Assembly: GCA_964503145.1 (NCBI GenBank)
Contig: CAZCYV010000001.1
Location: 558,001 to 622,000, forward strand
Length of the DNA: 64,000 nt
Direction: 5' to 3'
Source of the DNA: RBG-16-57-11 sp964503145
GTDB taxonomy: Bacteria; Chloroflexota; Anaerolineae; Anaerolineales; UBA4823
Shown here piece after piece: positions 1 to 8,481 of the stretch. The notes under the pieces are model-generated. The model had not been told where the DNA came from, did no database searches, and was given only the letters and a program-made list of their open reading frames with translations. Position numbers and translations under genes: made by a program. Each line of letters begins with the position of its first letter. The stretch's first letter is position 1.

Positions 1-907
1 ATAACACGTTTTCGCAAGCATCAAAGTGAGCAAATGGAGCAGCCTGCATATGCTGGCTGAGAAGTTTCCTGGCCTGAGCGAGGAGTTCAGGCATGATCTG
101 GCCTGTAGGATTGCGTTCTGCCAACTCCGGCGCAGTCAAAGGTTCCCCAAAGGAGATGCGCGGCGTGAGCTGATAATCCCGATGAAAGACCAGTTGCCCG
201 ATAATTTGTAGAAATTCGGCCAGCTTGCGTTTTCGCCAGGGTTCCTTTTGAAAGCGCAGCAACGGCGAATTCATGCTGGCTGGAGAAAGAACGCCGCTGA
301 CGATTGTGGGGACGACTCTGGCTGCGGGCACCCGTCGCAAGGCCAGTTCCAGGCTGGGAGACCAATCTGCCAGCCTGTCTTCTGCGCCGGGCAAAAACTC
401 CGGATCGGGGTCCACCAACCCGCTGGCAAAGATCAACACCGCCCCACCGCTCTTCAAATGTTGGATCATTTGGCGCAGGGCGAGCATGCGCCCGTACACG
501 CCGCTAACCGTGTAAATAAAATAGCGGTCGAGCGCCGGCAGGCTGCGCAACAGCGGCACATCGCTGACCACCACCTTCAAATCTGGACGCGGCAAATTGG
601 CCAGAATTGCGACCGAGTCATAAGCCCCAGGGTGATTGGAAGCAACCAGGAGCGGCCCATCGGGCGGGATGTTTCCTGCCCCCCTCACCTGGACGCCGCT
701 CACGAAGCGAGGCAGCAGCTGCCGCGCCGCCTCGCTCAGGCCGGATTCGGCGGCGGTTTGATCGACGCTGGCCGCCAATTGGGCAAAATGTCGGGCCGGC
801 AGCCAAAAAATCGGCCAGAGGGTTTTGCGCGCCCAACCATGCGCCTGAAAGCCAAACGCGGCGAATATTTCGTCGATGATCTTTGTGGTCAGGTCTGAAA
901 TTCGCAC
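1..907 (-). CDS. 1-acyl-glycerol-phosphate acyltransferase-like protein (3' end outside window)
   Basis: The reverse strand is open from about 928 to the left edge, so the C-terminus is missing. The protein carries the acyltransferase block I motif NHPGAYD at about residues 91-97 (H92 and D97 of the HX4D catalytic pair), followed by a glycine-rich stretch and a region ending in FASGLVDPDPEF. The family (PlsC-like) transfers acyl groups to glycerol phosphate or related lipids at the membrane. The start is uncertain: GTG at 907, with AGGA nine bases upstream, is preferred; GTG at 928 is in frame. It is divergent from the small lipoprotein gene at 1161. The exact substrate cannot be told from the sequence. 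Confidence 0.8.
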   Translation of the reverse strand, partial: MRISDLTTKIIDEIFAAFGFQAHGWARKTLWPIFWLPARHFAQLAASVDQTAAESGLSEAARQLLPRFVSGVQVRGAGNIPPDGPLLVASNHPGAYDSVAILANLPRPDLKVVVSDVPLLRSLPALDRYFIYTVSGVYGRMLALRQMIQHLKSGGAVLIFASGLVDPDPEFLPGAEDRLADWSPSLELALRRVPAARVVPTIVSGVLSPASMNSPLLRFQKEPWRKRKLAEFLQIIGQLVFHRDYQLTPRISFGEPLTAPELAERNPTGQIMPELLAQARKLLSQHMQAAPFAHFDACENVL

Positions 908-1160
908 GCCGCAGCATCCTGGTCGCACCCAAAGGAAGATGGTGTTGGGGCACAGCAGCGGTAATTATACCGATATCAGTGCCGATTCGGCCAGTTCGCA
1001 GCAGTTTGAGGGCAAATTCCCGCCACGAAACGCCCGGACTTCCTCGATTGGCACGAAACATGCAACATTCTGGACAGGTGTTCTGTTAAGTTGGTGCTAT
1101 TGTGCAAAGCTTTCTTATTGGTGAGTTGCTGAGAGAAGTTGCAATTTTCTAGAGAATATC

Positions 1161-1382
1161 ATGAACAAACGAATTGCACGCATTCTGTTAATCCTGCTTA
1201 TTCTTGCAATCGCGGCCCTTGCCTGTGTTGGCGGCGGCGGGGGCGACGGCGCAGGCGCCGGAAATGGTTCGACTTCAGCGCAAACTGGGGCCCAAGACAC
1301 ACAATCGGCCAATGCCACTGCGACTTATGGCGCAGAGCAGTTTCACATCCAGCTAACCGCAGTTGCCCAACCAGGGCCGTAG
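1161..1382 (+). CDS. Small predicted lipoprotein
   Basis: A 73-residue protein with a basic start (MNKR), a hydrophobic stretch of about 16 residues and a lipobox-like ALAC at residues 19-22, so the mature protein would be only about 50 residues. It begins with a glycine run and is rich in Ser, Thr, Gln and Ala, with no recognisable domain. AGAGAA lies just upstream of the ATG. It runs convergently into the WD40 lipoprotein gene, ending 8 bases from that gene's stop. Function unknown. The signal sequence is convincing; the low-complexity remainder makes the call moderate. Confidence 0.6.
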   Translation: MNKRIARILLILLILAIAALACVGGGGGDGAGAGNGSTSAQTGAQDTQSANATATYGAEQFHIQLTAVAQPGP

Positions 1383-1389
1383 CCCGACT

Positions 1390-2649
1390 TCAAGGCAAGA
1401 CGCCCCAGACCCGCAATACGCCATCCAGGCCTCCGCTAGCCAGCGCGCGGCCATCGGGGTGGAAAGCCAGACAAGTGGCGCCGCCCGGATGCGCCGCCAG
1501 GCTCTGCAGCAGATTCCCACTTTGAACTTCCCACAAGCGCACAGTGTCATCGCCACCCGCCGAAGCCAGCAGCGTCCCGGAGGCGTCGAAGACGACCTGC
1601 CAGACCAACGAACGATAACTCCCCAGGCGACCAGAATGACCGCGCAAGAACGCCGGCGGGATGTACTCCAACTGCCCGGTGCGGAAGGCCTGATCGCTTC
1701 TCCATAGGCGGATCAGGTTGTCGCTTCCGCTGGCTGCCAGAAGCTGACCATCTGGGCTGATCGCCAGGCTGTAGAGGGGCTCGTCCGAGGCAAAGGTACC
1801 CACAATCCGCTCCGAACCCACCTGGCGCAGGCGGATACGGTCGCCATTGGTCACGGCCAACTGGCTGCCATCGGGCATAAAGGCAATCGAGGGCACGGCA
1901 AAGGTGCCGCCAACCATCAACCCCAGGTTCTCGCCGCTGCTCAGCTCCCAAAAGCGCGCCACAGCGTCGTTGCCCCCAGAGGCCAGGATGCTCCCCAGGG
2001 GGCTGCTCGGCGGACTGAAGGCGACGATATTGACCCCTTTGCGATGCGCCTGGATCGACAGGCTGGGCGTGGAAGGGTTGGGTGCCGTCAGCGAAGCCAC
2101 CGCCCAAACCCTGACATATCCATCCCGGCTGCCAGCCGCCAGCCAAACGCCGTCTGGACTGTAAGCCAGGCTGTGGGTCAATGAACCCACTTCGAACGAC
2201 CAGACGCGCTGCCAGCTTTGGGCGTCATACACATGCACCCAATCCCCGGCTGAGATGGCCAGGCGGCCTCCGTCTGGAGACCAGGCGACCGACATGACCA
2301 ATTCCCAGGGGCTAAAGCGGATCTCTGTCACTTGAGAGAGCGCCCCTGCATTCTGTAGGGTTATCGGGGGCAGGGCCGAAAGATCCACCCCGAATCGTTC
2401 CTGGGTTGGTTCAGGAGAGGGCGTATTCGCCGCTGTAGGAGCCGCCGGTTCGACCGCTGCGGCAGTCGATTTGGAGTACGCTGTCGTTGGGGTAGGCGGT
2501 TTCTCCGATGGGGTGTGCGTCGTTAAGGTAGGAGTAATGAGGGGTTGTTCGGAGGGCTGGGCAGGCATTGTTGCTCTGGCGGCTGGCCCGGTACAGGCTG
2601 CGTGCATCCACATCAGCACACAGACGCAAACCCATATCCGTCTGCTCAA
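1390..2649 (-). CDS. WD40-repeat lipoprotein (second of tandem pair)
   Basis: 419 residues. The start is a TTG preceded by AAGGA at good spacing, giving a signal peptide with lipobox HAAC near residues 16-19. A Pro/Thr/Ser-rich linker covers roughly residues 20-95, and about seven WD40 repeats follow, each with an SPDG-type turn and an ending such as VRVW, ARFW, IRLW or VRLW. Seven repeats fit one closed beta-propeller. The protein is probably anchored on the outer face of the cytoplasmic membrane as a binding scaffold; no catalytic motif is seen. It starts 16 bases after the stop of the paralogous gene at 2666-3868, so the two are very likely co-transcribed and arose by duplication. Confidence 0.85.
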   Translation of the reverse strand: MSRRIWVCVCVLMWMHAACTGPAARATMPAQPSEQPLITPTLTTHTPSEKPPTPTTAYSKSTAAAVEPAAPTAANTPSPEPTQERFGVDLSALPPITLQNAGALSQVTEIRFSPWELVMSVAWSPDGGRLAISAGDWVHVYDAQSWQRVWSFEVGSLTHSLAYSPDGVWLAAGSRDGYVRVWAVASLTAPNPSTPSLSIQAHRKGVNIVAFSPPSSPLGSILASGGNDAVARFWELSSGENLGLMVGGTFAVPSIAFMPDGSQLAVTNGDRIRLRQVGSERIVGTFASDEPLYSLAISPDGQLLAASGSDNLIRLWRSDQAFRTGQLEYIPPAFLRGHSGRLGSYRSLVWQVVFDASGTLLASAGGDDTVRLWEVQSGNLLQSLAAHPGGATCLAFHPDGRALASGGLDGVLRVWGVLP

Positions 2650-2665
2650 GACCGATCCTTATCCC

Positions 2666-3868
2666 TCAGGGACGGATGCCCCACAGGCGCACCGTGCCAT
2701 CGTAAGACGCCGAGACCAGAAATTGATGATCGGGCGAGAACAGCAAACGGGTGACCCCGCCTGTGTGCCCATCCAGGGTTCGCAGCAGCTCTCCCGTACC
2801 GGCCGACCACAACCGGACCAGGCTGTTCTGGAAGCTTCCGCCTGTGGCAACCAGGCGGCCATCTGGGCTGAAAGCCAGACTTTGGATGACCTCGTCGGTG
2901 GAAAAGGAAAGCAGCCTTTCGCCGGTGCGGAAATCCCACAGGTTGACTGCACCATCATAGTGACCGGTCGCCAGGGTGACGCCGTCGGGCGAGAAGGCCA
3001 TCACATTGACGGCGCCGGTGAACGATGTGGGGATCCTATCCAGCCACACTTCGTCCACCACGTCGAAAACCTTCACCGCGTAACGATCCGGCGAAAGCGC
3101 CAGAAAGCGCCCATCGGGGGAAAACGCTACGCTCTGCAGGATGCTCGTCTGCAGGGTGGTCGAGATCGTCCAGGAGAAGGGCAGCCACAGGTCAAGCGTG
3201 TTTTGGCTGGCAATGGGACTGGCGTAAGCGGCCGCGAAGTACTCATTATCGGAAGCGAACGCTGTATCGATCAGCCCCCGGCTCGTCCCATACATCACCC
3301 CTAAAGGCTTCCAGTCGGGGCCGTGCCACAACTCCAACCCGCTGACGTAGCCTTCTCTTTCTGAGCCGCGCCGTGTGCCGACCACCAACCAGTTCCCTAA
3401 AGGGCTGAAGTCCAGGCTCACGATGCCCTCCAGGCTGGGGTATAGCGAGCGCACGACCTGGCGGATGGGCAGGTCGTACAAGTGAATCAGGTTCGCGGTC
3501 GATACGGCCAGGAAGCGGCCATCCGGCGTCCAGGCCAGGTCGCTGACCGTCGGCTCGCTCCATTCCGCCAGGGCCGAGACCTGCGCCGCCGCCTCATACG
3601 TGATTGGGCGCAGCGGGGGGATCGGCGTTTCGGGCAGGGCGAGCAGCAGCGGCGTGGGGGTCAACGTCGGCGTTGGCGTCGCCGTGGGCGTCGGCGTCGC
3701 GGTGGGCGTGGCGCTGGGGAGAGGCGTCGGGGTGACTGTAGCGAGGATAGGCGAAGTGGATGTAGGCAGGTTGACCTGACCAACGCTCGGCTGATTGCCT
3801 TTACAGGCCATCAGGCTGGTCAACACAGCGCATATCGCCAATAGCCGGGTCCATCGAGTCCAGTTCAT
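2666..3868 (-). CDS. WD40-repeat lipoprotein (first of tandem pair)
   Basis: 400 residues with a signal peptide and lipobox LMAC at about residues 19-22. A long Thr/Pro repeat linker lies at about residues 37-72 (alternating TPTP and TATP), then about seven WD40 repeats with FSPDG turns and endings such as VNLWDF and VRLWGI. It is a predicted surface beta-propeller without enzymatic motifs. It is the upstream member of a two-gene unit with the WD40 lipoprotein ending at 1390. The Thr/Pro linker resembles those in the TPR and DUF3048 proteins of this window and probably spaces the domain away from the membrane. The ligand is unknown. Confidence 0.85.
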   Translation of the reverse strand: MNWTRWTRLLAICAVLTSLMACKGNQPSVGQVNLPTSTSPILATVTPTPLPSATPTATPTPTATPTPTLTPTPLLLALPETPIPPLRPITYEAAAQVSALAEWSEPTVSDLAWTPDGRFLAVSTANLIHLYDLPIRQVVRSLYPSLEGIVSLDFSPLGNWLVVGTRRGSEREGYVSGLELWHGPDWKPLGVMYGTSRGLIDTAFASDNEYFAAAYASPIASQNTLDLWLPFSWTISTTLQTSILQSVAFSPDGRFLALSPDRYAVKVFDVVDEVWLDRIPTSFTGAVNVMAFSPDGVTLATGHYDGAVNLWDFRTGERLLSFSTDEVIQSLAFSPDGRLVATGGSFQNSLVRLWSAGTGELLRTLDGHTGGVTRLLFSPDHQFLVSASYDGTVRLWGIRP

Positions 3869-4026
3869 GAGGCTTGACCAGCCTCAATTTTAGCATTAGT
3901 TGGGCGAACCCGACATGATCAAGAGGCTTAGAGCTGGAACCAATTCCCGAAACTCCCCCAGGTCAAGTGCGAATCACCGGCGAATTTTGGTTTTATGGTA
4001 TATTCCAGCCACAGAGAACCAGCCGC

Positions 4027-4599
4027 ATGAGCGAAGAATGCCACCCCACCACACGCCGATTGTTCGCCTGGGAGATTCAGGAAGCCCGGTGCGTCTTCCT
4101 GGATCAGATAGACTATGATGCCGTGCGCGTGCACGAATGCACCCCCTGGCCTAATCGGATCAACCGCCTCGGGGCCTGGATCAAGCGCCTGCCGCATCCC
4201 ACCCAACACAATGCGATTACGTTGGGAAATCATTGTTATTTCCCTGTGCCGCTGCTGAAAGTACCTGTTCCGCCCTTCGATCCGCGTCTGGAGCTATTTT
4301 CCTGGCTCATCCACGAATTGACTCACGTGTGGCAGTATCAGAAGCTGGGTTGGCGCTACCTGTTCCTGGCTTTGCAGGCTCAAATTCGGGAGGGCGCTGC
4401 GGCCTACCATTTCGGCGGTGAAAGCGGGCTGATCCAGGCGCTCGATCAGGGGCGTCGGTTCAGCGATTTCAACCTCGAACAGCAAGGAGACATCGCCCGC
4501 TACTACTACGAGCGCATTGCCCGAGGGCAAAACGTTCACGCCTGGAGCCCCTTCATTGCCCAATTGCAGGGGATCGATTTGCCTTTCGACAGGGCTTAG
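4027..4599 (+). CDS. HELTH-motif protein, putative zinc metallopeptidase-like
   Basis: 190 residues from the ATG at 4027; an in-frame ATG at 3967 would add 20 residues that do not look like the body of the protein. The key feature is HELTHVWQ at about residues 99-106, an HExxH zinc-site pattern of the form found in DUF4157-like proteins. A further conserved acid (EGAAAYHFGGE) follows about 23 residues later and could be the third ligand, as in gluzincin-type sites. No signal peptide or membrane segment is seen. A TATATT sequence at 3999-4004 may be a -10 box. It is followed by the tRNA-Sec gene. Peptidase activity is an inference from the motif alone. Confidence 0.65.
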   Translation: MSEECHPTTRRLFAWEIQEARCVFLDQIDYDAVRVHECTPWPNRINRLGAWIKRLPHPTQHNAITLGNHCYFPVPLLKVPVPPFDPRLELFSWLIHELTHVWQYQKLGWRYLFLALQAQIREGAAAYHFGGESGLIQALDQGRRFSDFNLEQQGDIARYYYERIARGQNVHAWSPFIAQLQGIDLPFDRA

Positions 4600-4640
4600 C
4601 TTTGGGGGCATACTGCCCACAAAATTGTTAACATGCAGCC

Positions 4641-4669
4641 TTGTAGAATCGATTGCCTTGCGGTATGCT
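4641..4669 (+). promoter_or_regulatory. Promoter of the tRNA-Sec gene
   Basis: TTGTAG (4641-4646), a 17-base spacer and TATGCT (4664-4669), ending 11 bases before the tRNA. The same TATGCT -10 box is used by the SRP RNA promoter at 54942. Confidence 0.65.
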
Positions 4670-4680
4670 TAAATGACAGA

Positions 4681-4774
4681 GGGAGTGGTTGGGTCCCGGT
4701 GGGCTCCCCGGTCTTCAAAACCGGTGACGGGTCGCGTTGCGGGCCGTGGTGGGTTCGACTCCCATCCGCTCCCG
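4681..4774 (+). tRNA. selC: tRNA-Sec (anticodon TCA)
   Basis: A 94-base gene with every hallmark of a bacterial selenocysteine tRNA. The acceptor stem has 8 base pairs (GGGAGTGG with CCGCTCCC, one G-U), not 7. The anticodon loop CTTCAAA carries TCA on a CCGGT/ACCGG stem. A long variable arm follows (about 4722-4745), then a 5-bp T arm with loop TTCGACT. The discriminator is G and no full CCA is encoded. It should insert selenocysteine at UGA in messages with a SECIS element, with SelA, SelB and SelD encoded elsewhere. I found no clear in-frame UGA selenoprotein in the window. Confidence 0.95.
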
Positions 4775-4873
4775 CCTTTTCTTTGCCGCACGGCGGTCGA
4801 AAAGGCCAGTCGAGCGCAAAGAGGTGGCTCTCCATAGCCAAATCTTGAACGGGTGTCCAGTTAGGTATAGAGA

Positions 4874-6091
4874 ATGCTAGAGACCGAATCGACATACGCG
4901 AACATCGATCTTCTGACTTCCTTAGTTGGGCGGGTGTTGAAGATCGAAGACATTACCACCGGCGATCCGCAAAAGGATTTTTTGGTGCGGTATCGCGGCA
5001 GGCTGCTGGGCGACTCCGCCGAGGCCTACGAACGCCTGGCGCAATGGCTTCGCCCTCATGAAATCACGCCCTTGTTTCGCATGGCCGGGGATCAACATGC
5101 CATTCTGCTGGTGCCCGGCGTAATCCGACCCAAGCCATCCAACAGGAGCGTCAATCTCATCCTATTCATCTTGACCGTGCTCAGCGTGGTCTTCGCGGGG
5201 ACCTTCCAGGGGTATGTCGGCCCGGAGCCAACGAATATGCGCCAGTTGCTGAGCGGCCTGCTGCTCAGCCTGCCGAACGGTATGGCCTTCGCCGCCAGCC
5301 TGCTGGCAATCCTGCTGGCACACGAGTTTGGGCATTACCTGGCCGGGCGCTATCACAAGACTCATGTGACCCTGCCATACTTCATCCCCTTCCCGCTCAG
5401 CCCGTTCGGCACCATGGGCGCGTTCATTCAGCTCAAAGAGCCGCCGCGCAACAAGCGCATCTTGCTGGATATCGGCATCGCCGGCCCGATCGCCGGGTTA
5501 GTGGTGGCCATCCCGATCCTGCTGCTGGGACTGTCGCTCTCTCGATTGGACACCATCCAGGTCAGCGCTGGACAAAGCCTGACTCTGGAAGGCAATTCGT
5601 TGTTGTATCTGCTGGCAAAATATCTGGTCTTTGGTCAGCTCTTGCCTCAACCGAGTAGTTACGGGGATGTTTCGCCGCTGATCTATTGGGTGCGTTACTT
5701 TTTTACCAGCCAGCCGATGCCTTTAGGCGGGACAGATGTGATGATCCATCCGGTGGCCTGGGCGGGTTGGGCTGGCTTGCTGGTGACCGCGCTGAACCTG
5801 ATCCCGGCCGGACAACTGGACGGGGGGCATGTGATGTATGTGCTGCTGGGCAAGCGCGCCCGGGCGTTGTGGCCAGTGATCCTGGGCGCACTGTTCCTGC
5901 TCGGATTCGTCTGGTCGGGTTGGTGGTTGTGGGCGCTACTGATCTTCTTCCTGGGTCGACTTTACGCCGAGCCGCTGGATCAGATCACCCGCCTGGATCC
6001 GCCGCGCGTCGCAGTGGCCGTCATTGGAATCATCCTGTTTTTCCTGGTCTTTACCCCCGTGCCGCTGGTGCAGGTGATCGCCGGCGTCTGA
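4874..6091 (+). CDS. Site-2-protease-like M50 membrane metallopeptidase
   Basis: 405 residues. An N-terminal cytoplasmic region of about 85 residues leads into several membrane segments. The zinc site HEFGH lies at residues 150-154 inside a membrane helix, and the second motif NLIPAGQLDGGH at residues 308-319 supplies the third ligand D316. This is the M50 (site-2 protease) arrangement for proteolysis within the membrane. Members often cleave anti-sigma factors, but the substrate here is unknown; the only sigma/anti-sigma-like pair in the window lies 57 kb away. The TPR gene starts 37 bases downstream in the same direction. A short GGTATAGAG precedes the ATG. Confidence 0.9.
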   Translation: MLETESTYANIDLLTSLVGRVLKIEDITTGDPQKDFLVRYRGRLLGDSAEAYERLAQWLRPHEITPLFRMAGDQHAILLVPGVIRPKPSNRSVNLILFILTVLSVVFAGTFQGYVGPEPTNMRQLLSGLLLSLPNGMAFAASLLAILLAHEFGHYLAGRYHKTHVTLPYFIPFPLSPFGTMGAFIQLKEPPRNKRILLDIGIAGPIAGLVVAIPILLLGLSLSRLDTIQVSAGQSLTLEGNSLLYLLAKYLVFGQLLPQPSSYGDVSPLIYWVRYFFTSQPMPLGGTDVMIHPVAWAGWAGLLVTALNLIPAGQLDGGHVMYVLLGKRARALWPVILGALFLLGFVWSGWWLWALLIFFLGRLYAEPLDQITRLDPPRVAVAVIGIILFFLVFTPVPLVQVIAGV

Positions 6092-6128
6092 GCGGATAGC
6101 TTTCGAGGATCGTACCACGGAGAGGGCG

Positions 6129-8015
6129 ATGGCCGAAGATGTGATGCTTCAGGAGGCGATCAGCGCCATCCGTCAGGGACAGCGCATTCGAGCGCGCGAT
6201 CTGCTGACGCGCCTGCTGCGCGCCAATCAGTCCAACCCCGAGTACTGGCTGTGGATGAGCGCCATTGTGGACACCACGCGCGAACAGGTTTACTGCCTGC
6301 AATCCGTCTTGCGGCTGGATCCGAACAATCAGGCAGCTAAAGAGGGGTTGGTGCTGCTTGGAGCGCAGGCGCCAGGGGGCATGGTGCATCCGGCGCCGCC
6401 CATTCGGCGCAAGTGGGACGTGCCGGTGCAGGAAGTGCACGAGGTGAGCGGGCTGATGGCCGCATGGGCGAACCCGATCGTGCGCATTGTGGTTCTCTCG
6501 ATCATCTCTTTGCTGGTGGTGGGTTTGATCGGCACAGGCCTGTACTATCAGGGCACGCGCCCTAGAGCCGTGGCGGTGATCCCCACCAAGACACCTGGCC
6601 CATCTCCAACTTACACTTACACCCCCACGGCTATCAATGAAACGCCGCTCGCTCCCACGGCAGCGCCAACCTTTAAGGGGCCGCCGCCCCTCTCGGCGCG
6701 GCTCGAAGCGCCCTACACCCCCACACCGCTGTATGTGAACACCCCTCATCCGGCCAACGAATCGTACCAGATCGCTATGCGCGCCTGGCAACGAGGCGAC
6801 CTGGCGGCGGCGCTGGCGAACTTCCAGCAGGCCGCGCGCAGCGACGCCAATGCAGCCGATATCCTGTATAACATGGGCGAAATCTATCGCCAGCAGGGCG
6901 AATTCGAGCGCGCTTTGGAGGCCTTCCAGGCGGCCATCGCCGCCAATCCGGAATTCGCCGCGGCCTATTTGGGGCGGGCGCGGGCGCGCCTGGCGTTGGA
7001 CGCCAAAGCGGATATCCTCCCCGACCTTGATCTTGCCCTGGAGAAAGACCCCAACCATGGGGAAGCTTATCTGGTGTATGCGCAGTATCTGCTGGATCAG
7101 GGCGAGACCCAGGCGGCGTTGGAAAAATTGCGCCAGGCAGAGCAACTCATGCCCGGCTCGCCGTTGGTGTATCTGTATCAGGCGCAGATCTATCTAGCCC
7201 AGGGGGAGGGCGAGGCGGCGCTCGAGGCGGCGCGCAAAGCCAACGAACTCGATCAGACGCTGCTGGATTCTTATCGCGTCCGGGCGCAGGCCGCAGCAGC
7301 CAACGGCGAAGCGCGCGAAGCCCTGGAAGCGGTCGAGGTCTTCCTGACCTACGAGGAGAACGACCCATCGGCCTGGCTGGTCTATGGGCAGGCGCTATAC
7401 GCCAGTGAGCAATACAGCGAAACCGTCGAAGCGCTCACCCAGGCCATCCAACTGGAGAAGAACCTCCCCCAGGCATATCGCTACCGCGGCCTGGCGCTGA
7501 TCGAGCTAGAACAGGGGCAAAAGGCGGTCAACGATCTCTTCGTTGCCTTGCAGGCGGACTCGCAGTCCTTCCAGCTCAATCTAGACTTTGGGCGGGCGCT
7601 GCTGACGGCCAACCGGTTGGGCGATGCCCTGGGGCAGTTCAACCGCGCCGAGAACCTGGCAGAGAGCGACGCCGAGCAGGCTCAGGTGCATTACTGGCGG
7701 GCGCAAACCCTGGAAAAGGTGGGCAATCTGCCCGCAGCGGTGAAGGAGTGGAAGGCGCTGCTGGCCTTGCCAGAGCAGGCTGTGCCACCGGACTGGCGCG
7801 AGATGGCGGAGGAGCATATCAAAGCCACCTCCACGCCCCCGCCCCCCACCTCCACACCGACGCGCACGCCGCGTCCACCCACGGCGACGCCGACCGCCAC
7901 GCGCACACGGCCGCCCAGCCCCACGCCCACGCCGACGCGCACGCCGCGCCCTAGCTCGACGCCGACCGCCACCCGCACTCCGCTTCCCAGCCCTTCACCC
8001 ACGGCGACGCGCTGA
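6129..8015 (+). CDS. Membrane-anchored TPR-repeat protein with Thr/Pro tail
   Basis: 628 residues. Residues 1-75 contain a TPR-like helical pair, and a single membrane span lies near residues 118-139. A Thr/Pro-rich linker reaches to about residue 205, then roughly ten TPR motifs follow to about residue 560, with typical AxxxYxxALxxxxxAIxLxP spacing. The C-terminal 60 residues are a Thr/Pro/Arg low-complexity tail. TPR arrays bind proteins, so this is probably a scaffold with its repeats outside the cell and a small N-terminal repeat inside. It follows the M50 protease gene by 37 bases, so the two may share a transcript. No enzymatic motif is visible. Confidence 0.85.
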   Translation: MAEDVMLQEAISAIRQGQRIRARDLLTRLLRANQSNPEYWLWMSAIVDTTREQVYCLQSVLRLDPNNQAAKEGLVLLGAQAPGGMVHPAPPIRRKWDVPVQEVHEVSGLMAAWANPIVRIVVLSIISLLVVGLIGTGLYYQGTRPRAVAVIPTKTPGPSPTYTYTPTAINETPLAPTAAPTFKGPPPLSARLEAPYTPTPLYVNTPHPANESYQIAMRAWQRGDLAAALANFQQAARSDANAADILYNMGEIYRQQGEFERALEAFQAAIAANPEFAAAYLGRARARLALDAKADILPDLDLALEKDPNHGEAYLVYAQYLLDQGETQAALEKLRQAEQLMPGSPLVYLYQAQIYLAQGEGEAALEAARKANELDQTLLDSYRVRAQAAAANGEAREALEAVEVFLTYEENDPSAWLVYGQALYASEQYSETVEALTQAIQLEKNLPQAYRYRGLALIELEQGQKAVNDLFVALQADSQSFQLNLDFGRALLTANRLGDALGQFNRAENLAESDAEQAQVHYWRAQTLEKVGNLPAAVKEWKALLALPEQAVPPDWREMAEEHIKATSTPPPPTSTPTRTPRPPTATPTATRTRPPSPTPTPTRTPRPSSTPTATRTPLPSPSPTATR

Positions 8016-8062
8016 GCCATCTTGCAAGCGTTAGAGAATCGTTTGAATCGAGCAACCTGGCC

Positions 8063-8091
8063 TTGCCAAGCCCACCAGGCGGGGCTATAAT
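8063..8091 (+). promoter_or_regulatory. Promoter of the FmdB-like gene
   Basis: TTGCCA (8063-8068), a 17-base spacer and a perfect TATAAT (8086-8091), ending 42 bases before the ATG at 8134. Confidence 0.7.
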
Positions 8092-8133
8092 GCAAAGTTG
8101 CTAACAGGTAGATTTCGGTCTTTGAGGTGCCCT

Positions 8134-8421
8134 ATGCCCATCTACACTTATCGCTGTACCAGTTGCGGCGTACAATTCGACCAACAGCAAAAATTCAGCG
8201 ACCCGCCGCTGACGCGCTGCCCGGAGTGCTCTAAGAAGACTCTACAGAAGGTCTTCCAGCCGGTGGGGATCGTGTTCAAGGGCTCAGGATTCTACGCCAC
8301 CGACCACCGCTCGCCCTCAGGACAGGGTCGCTCCACCAGTAAAGAGAAATCGGGGAGCGGCGAAAGCGGCGCAGAGAAGTCATCGAGCGAAAAAACGTCG
8401 TCATCCTCAAATGAGGACTAA
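8134..8421 (+). CDS. FmdB-family zinc ribbon protein
   Basis: 95 residues starting MPIYTYRCTSCG. Two CxxC pairs (CTSC near residues 8-11 and CPEC near residues 29-32) form the zinc ribbon of the FmdB/CxxC_CXXC_SSSS family, followed by FQPVGIVFKGSGFY. The last 30 residues are a Ser/Lys/Glu-rich disordered tail, normal for the family. FmdB was first proposed as a regulator of formamidase genes, but most members have no known role. The gene has its own promoter at 8063-8091 and ends just before a strong hairpin terminator. ATG 8134 is chosen because the family begins MPIY. Confidence 0.9.
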   Translation: MPIYTYRCTSCGVQFDQQQKFSDPPLTRCPECSKKTLQKVFQPVGIVFKGSGFYATDHRSPSGQGRSTSKEKSGSGESGAEKSSSEKTSSSSNED

Positions 8422-8440
8422 ATTAGATAACCCGATAACA

Positions 8441-8470
8441 AAAAACGCCTCTGAATGTGGAGGCGTTTTT
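8441..8470. terminator. Bidirectional intrinsic terminator
   Basis: Perfect 11-bp stem (8441-8451 with 8460-8470) with an 8-base loop. The 3' arm ends in T5, and the 5' arm starts with an A run that gives T5 on the other strand. It serves the FmdB gene on the plus strand and the tRNA-Asn on the minus strand. Confidence 0.85.
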
Positions 8471-8481
8471 GATTCCTTGAG

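Noticed and set aside
4596..4895. Antisense ORF of 99 codons across the tRNA-Sec gene
   Set aside because: The frame is the complement of the tRNA and its flanks. Conserved tRNA bases give a false protein; it is a known source of wrong annotation.
7800..8015. Repeated ACGCCG/CGCACG units as a possible CRISPR or microsatellite
   Set aside because: They encode the Thr/Pro/Arg tail of the TPR protein in frame and have no spacer structure.
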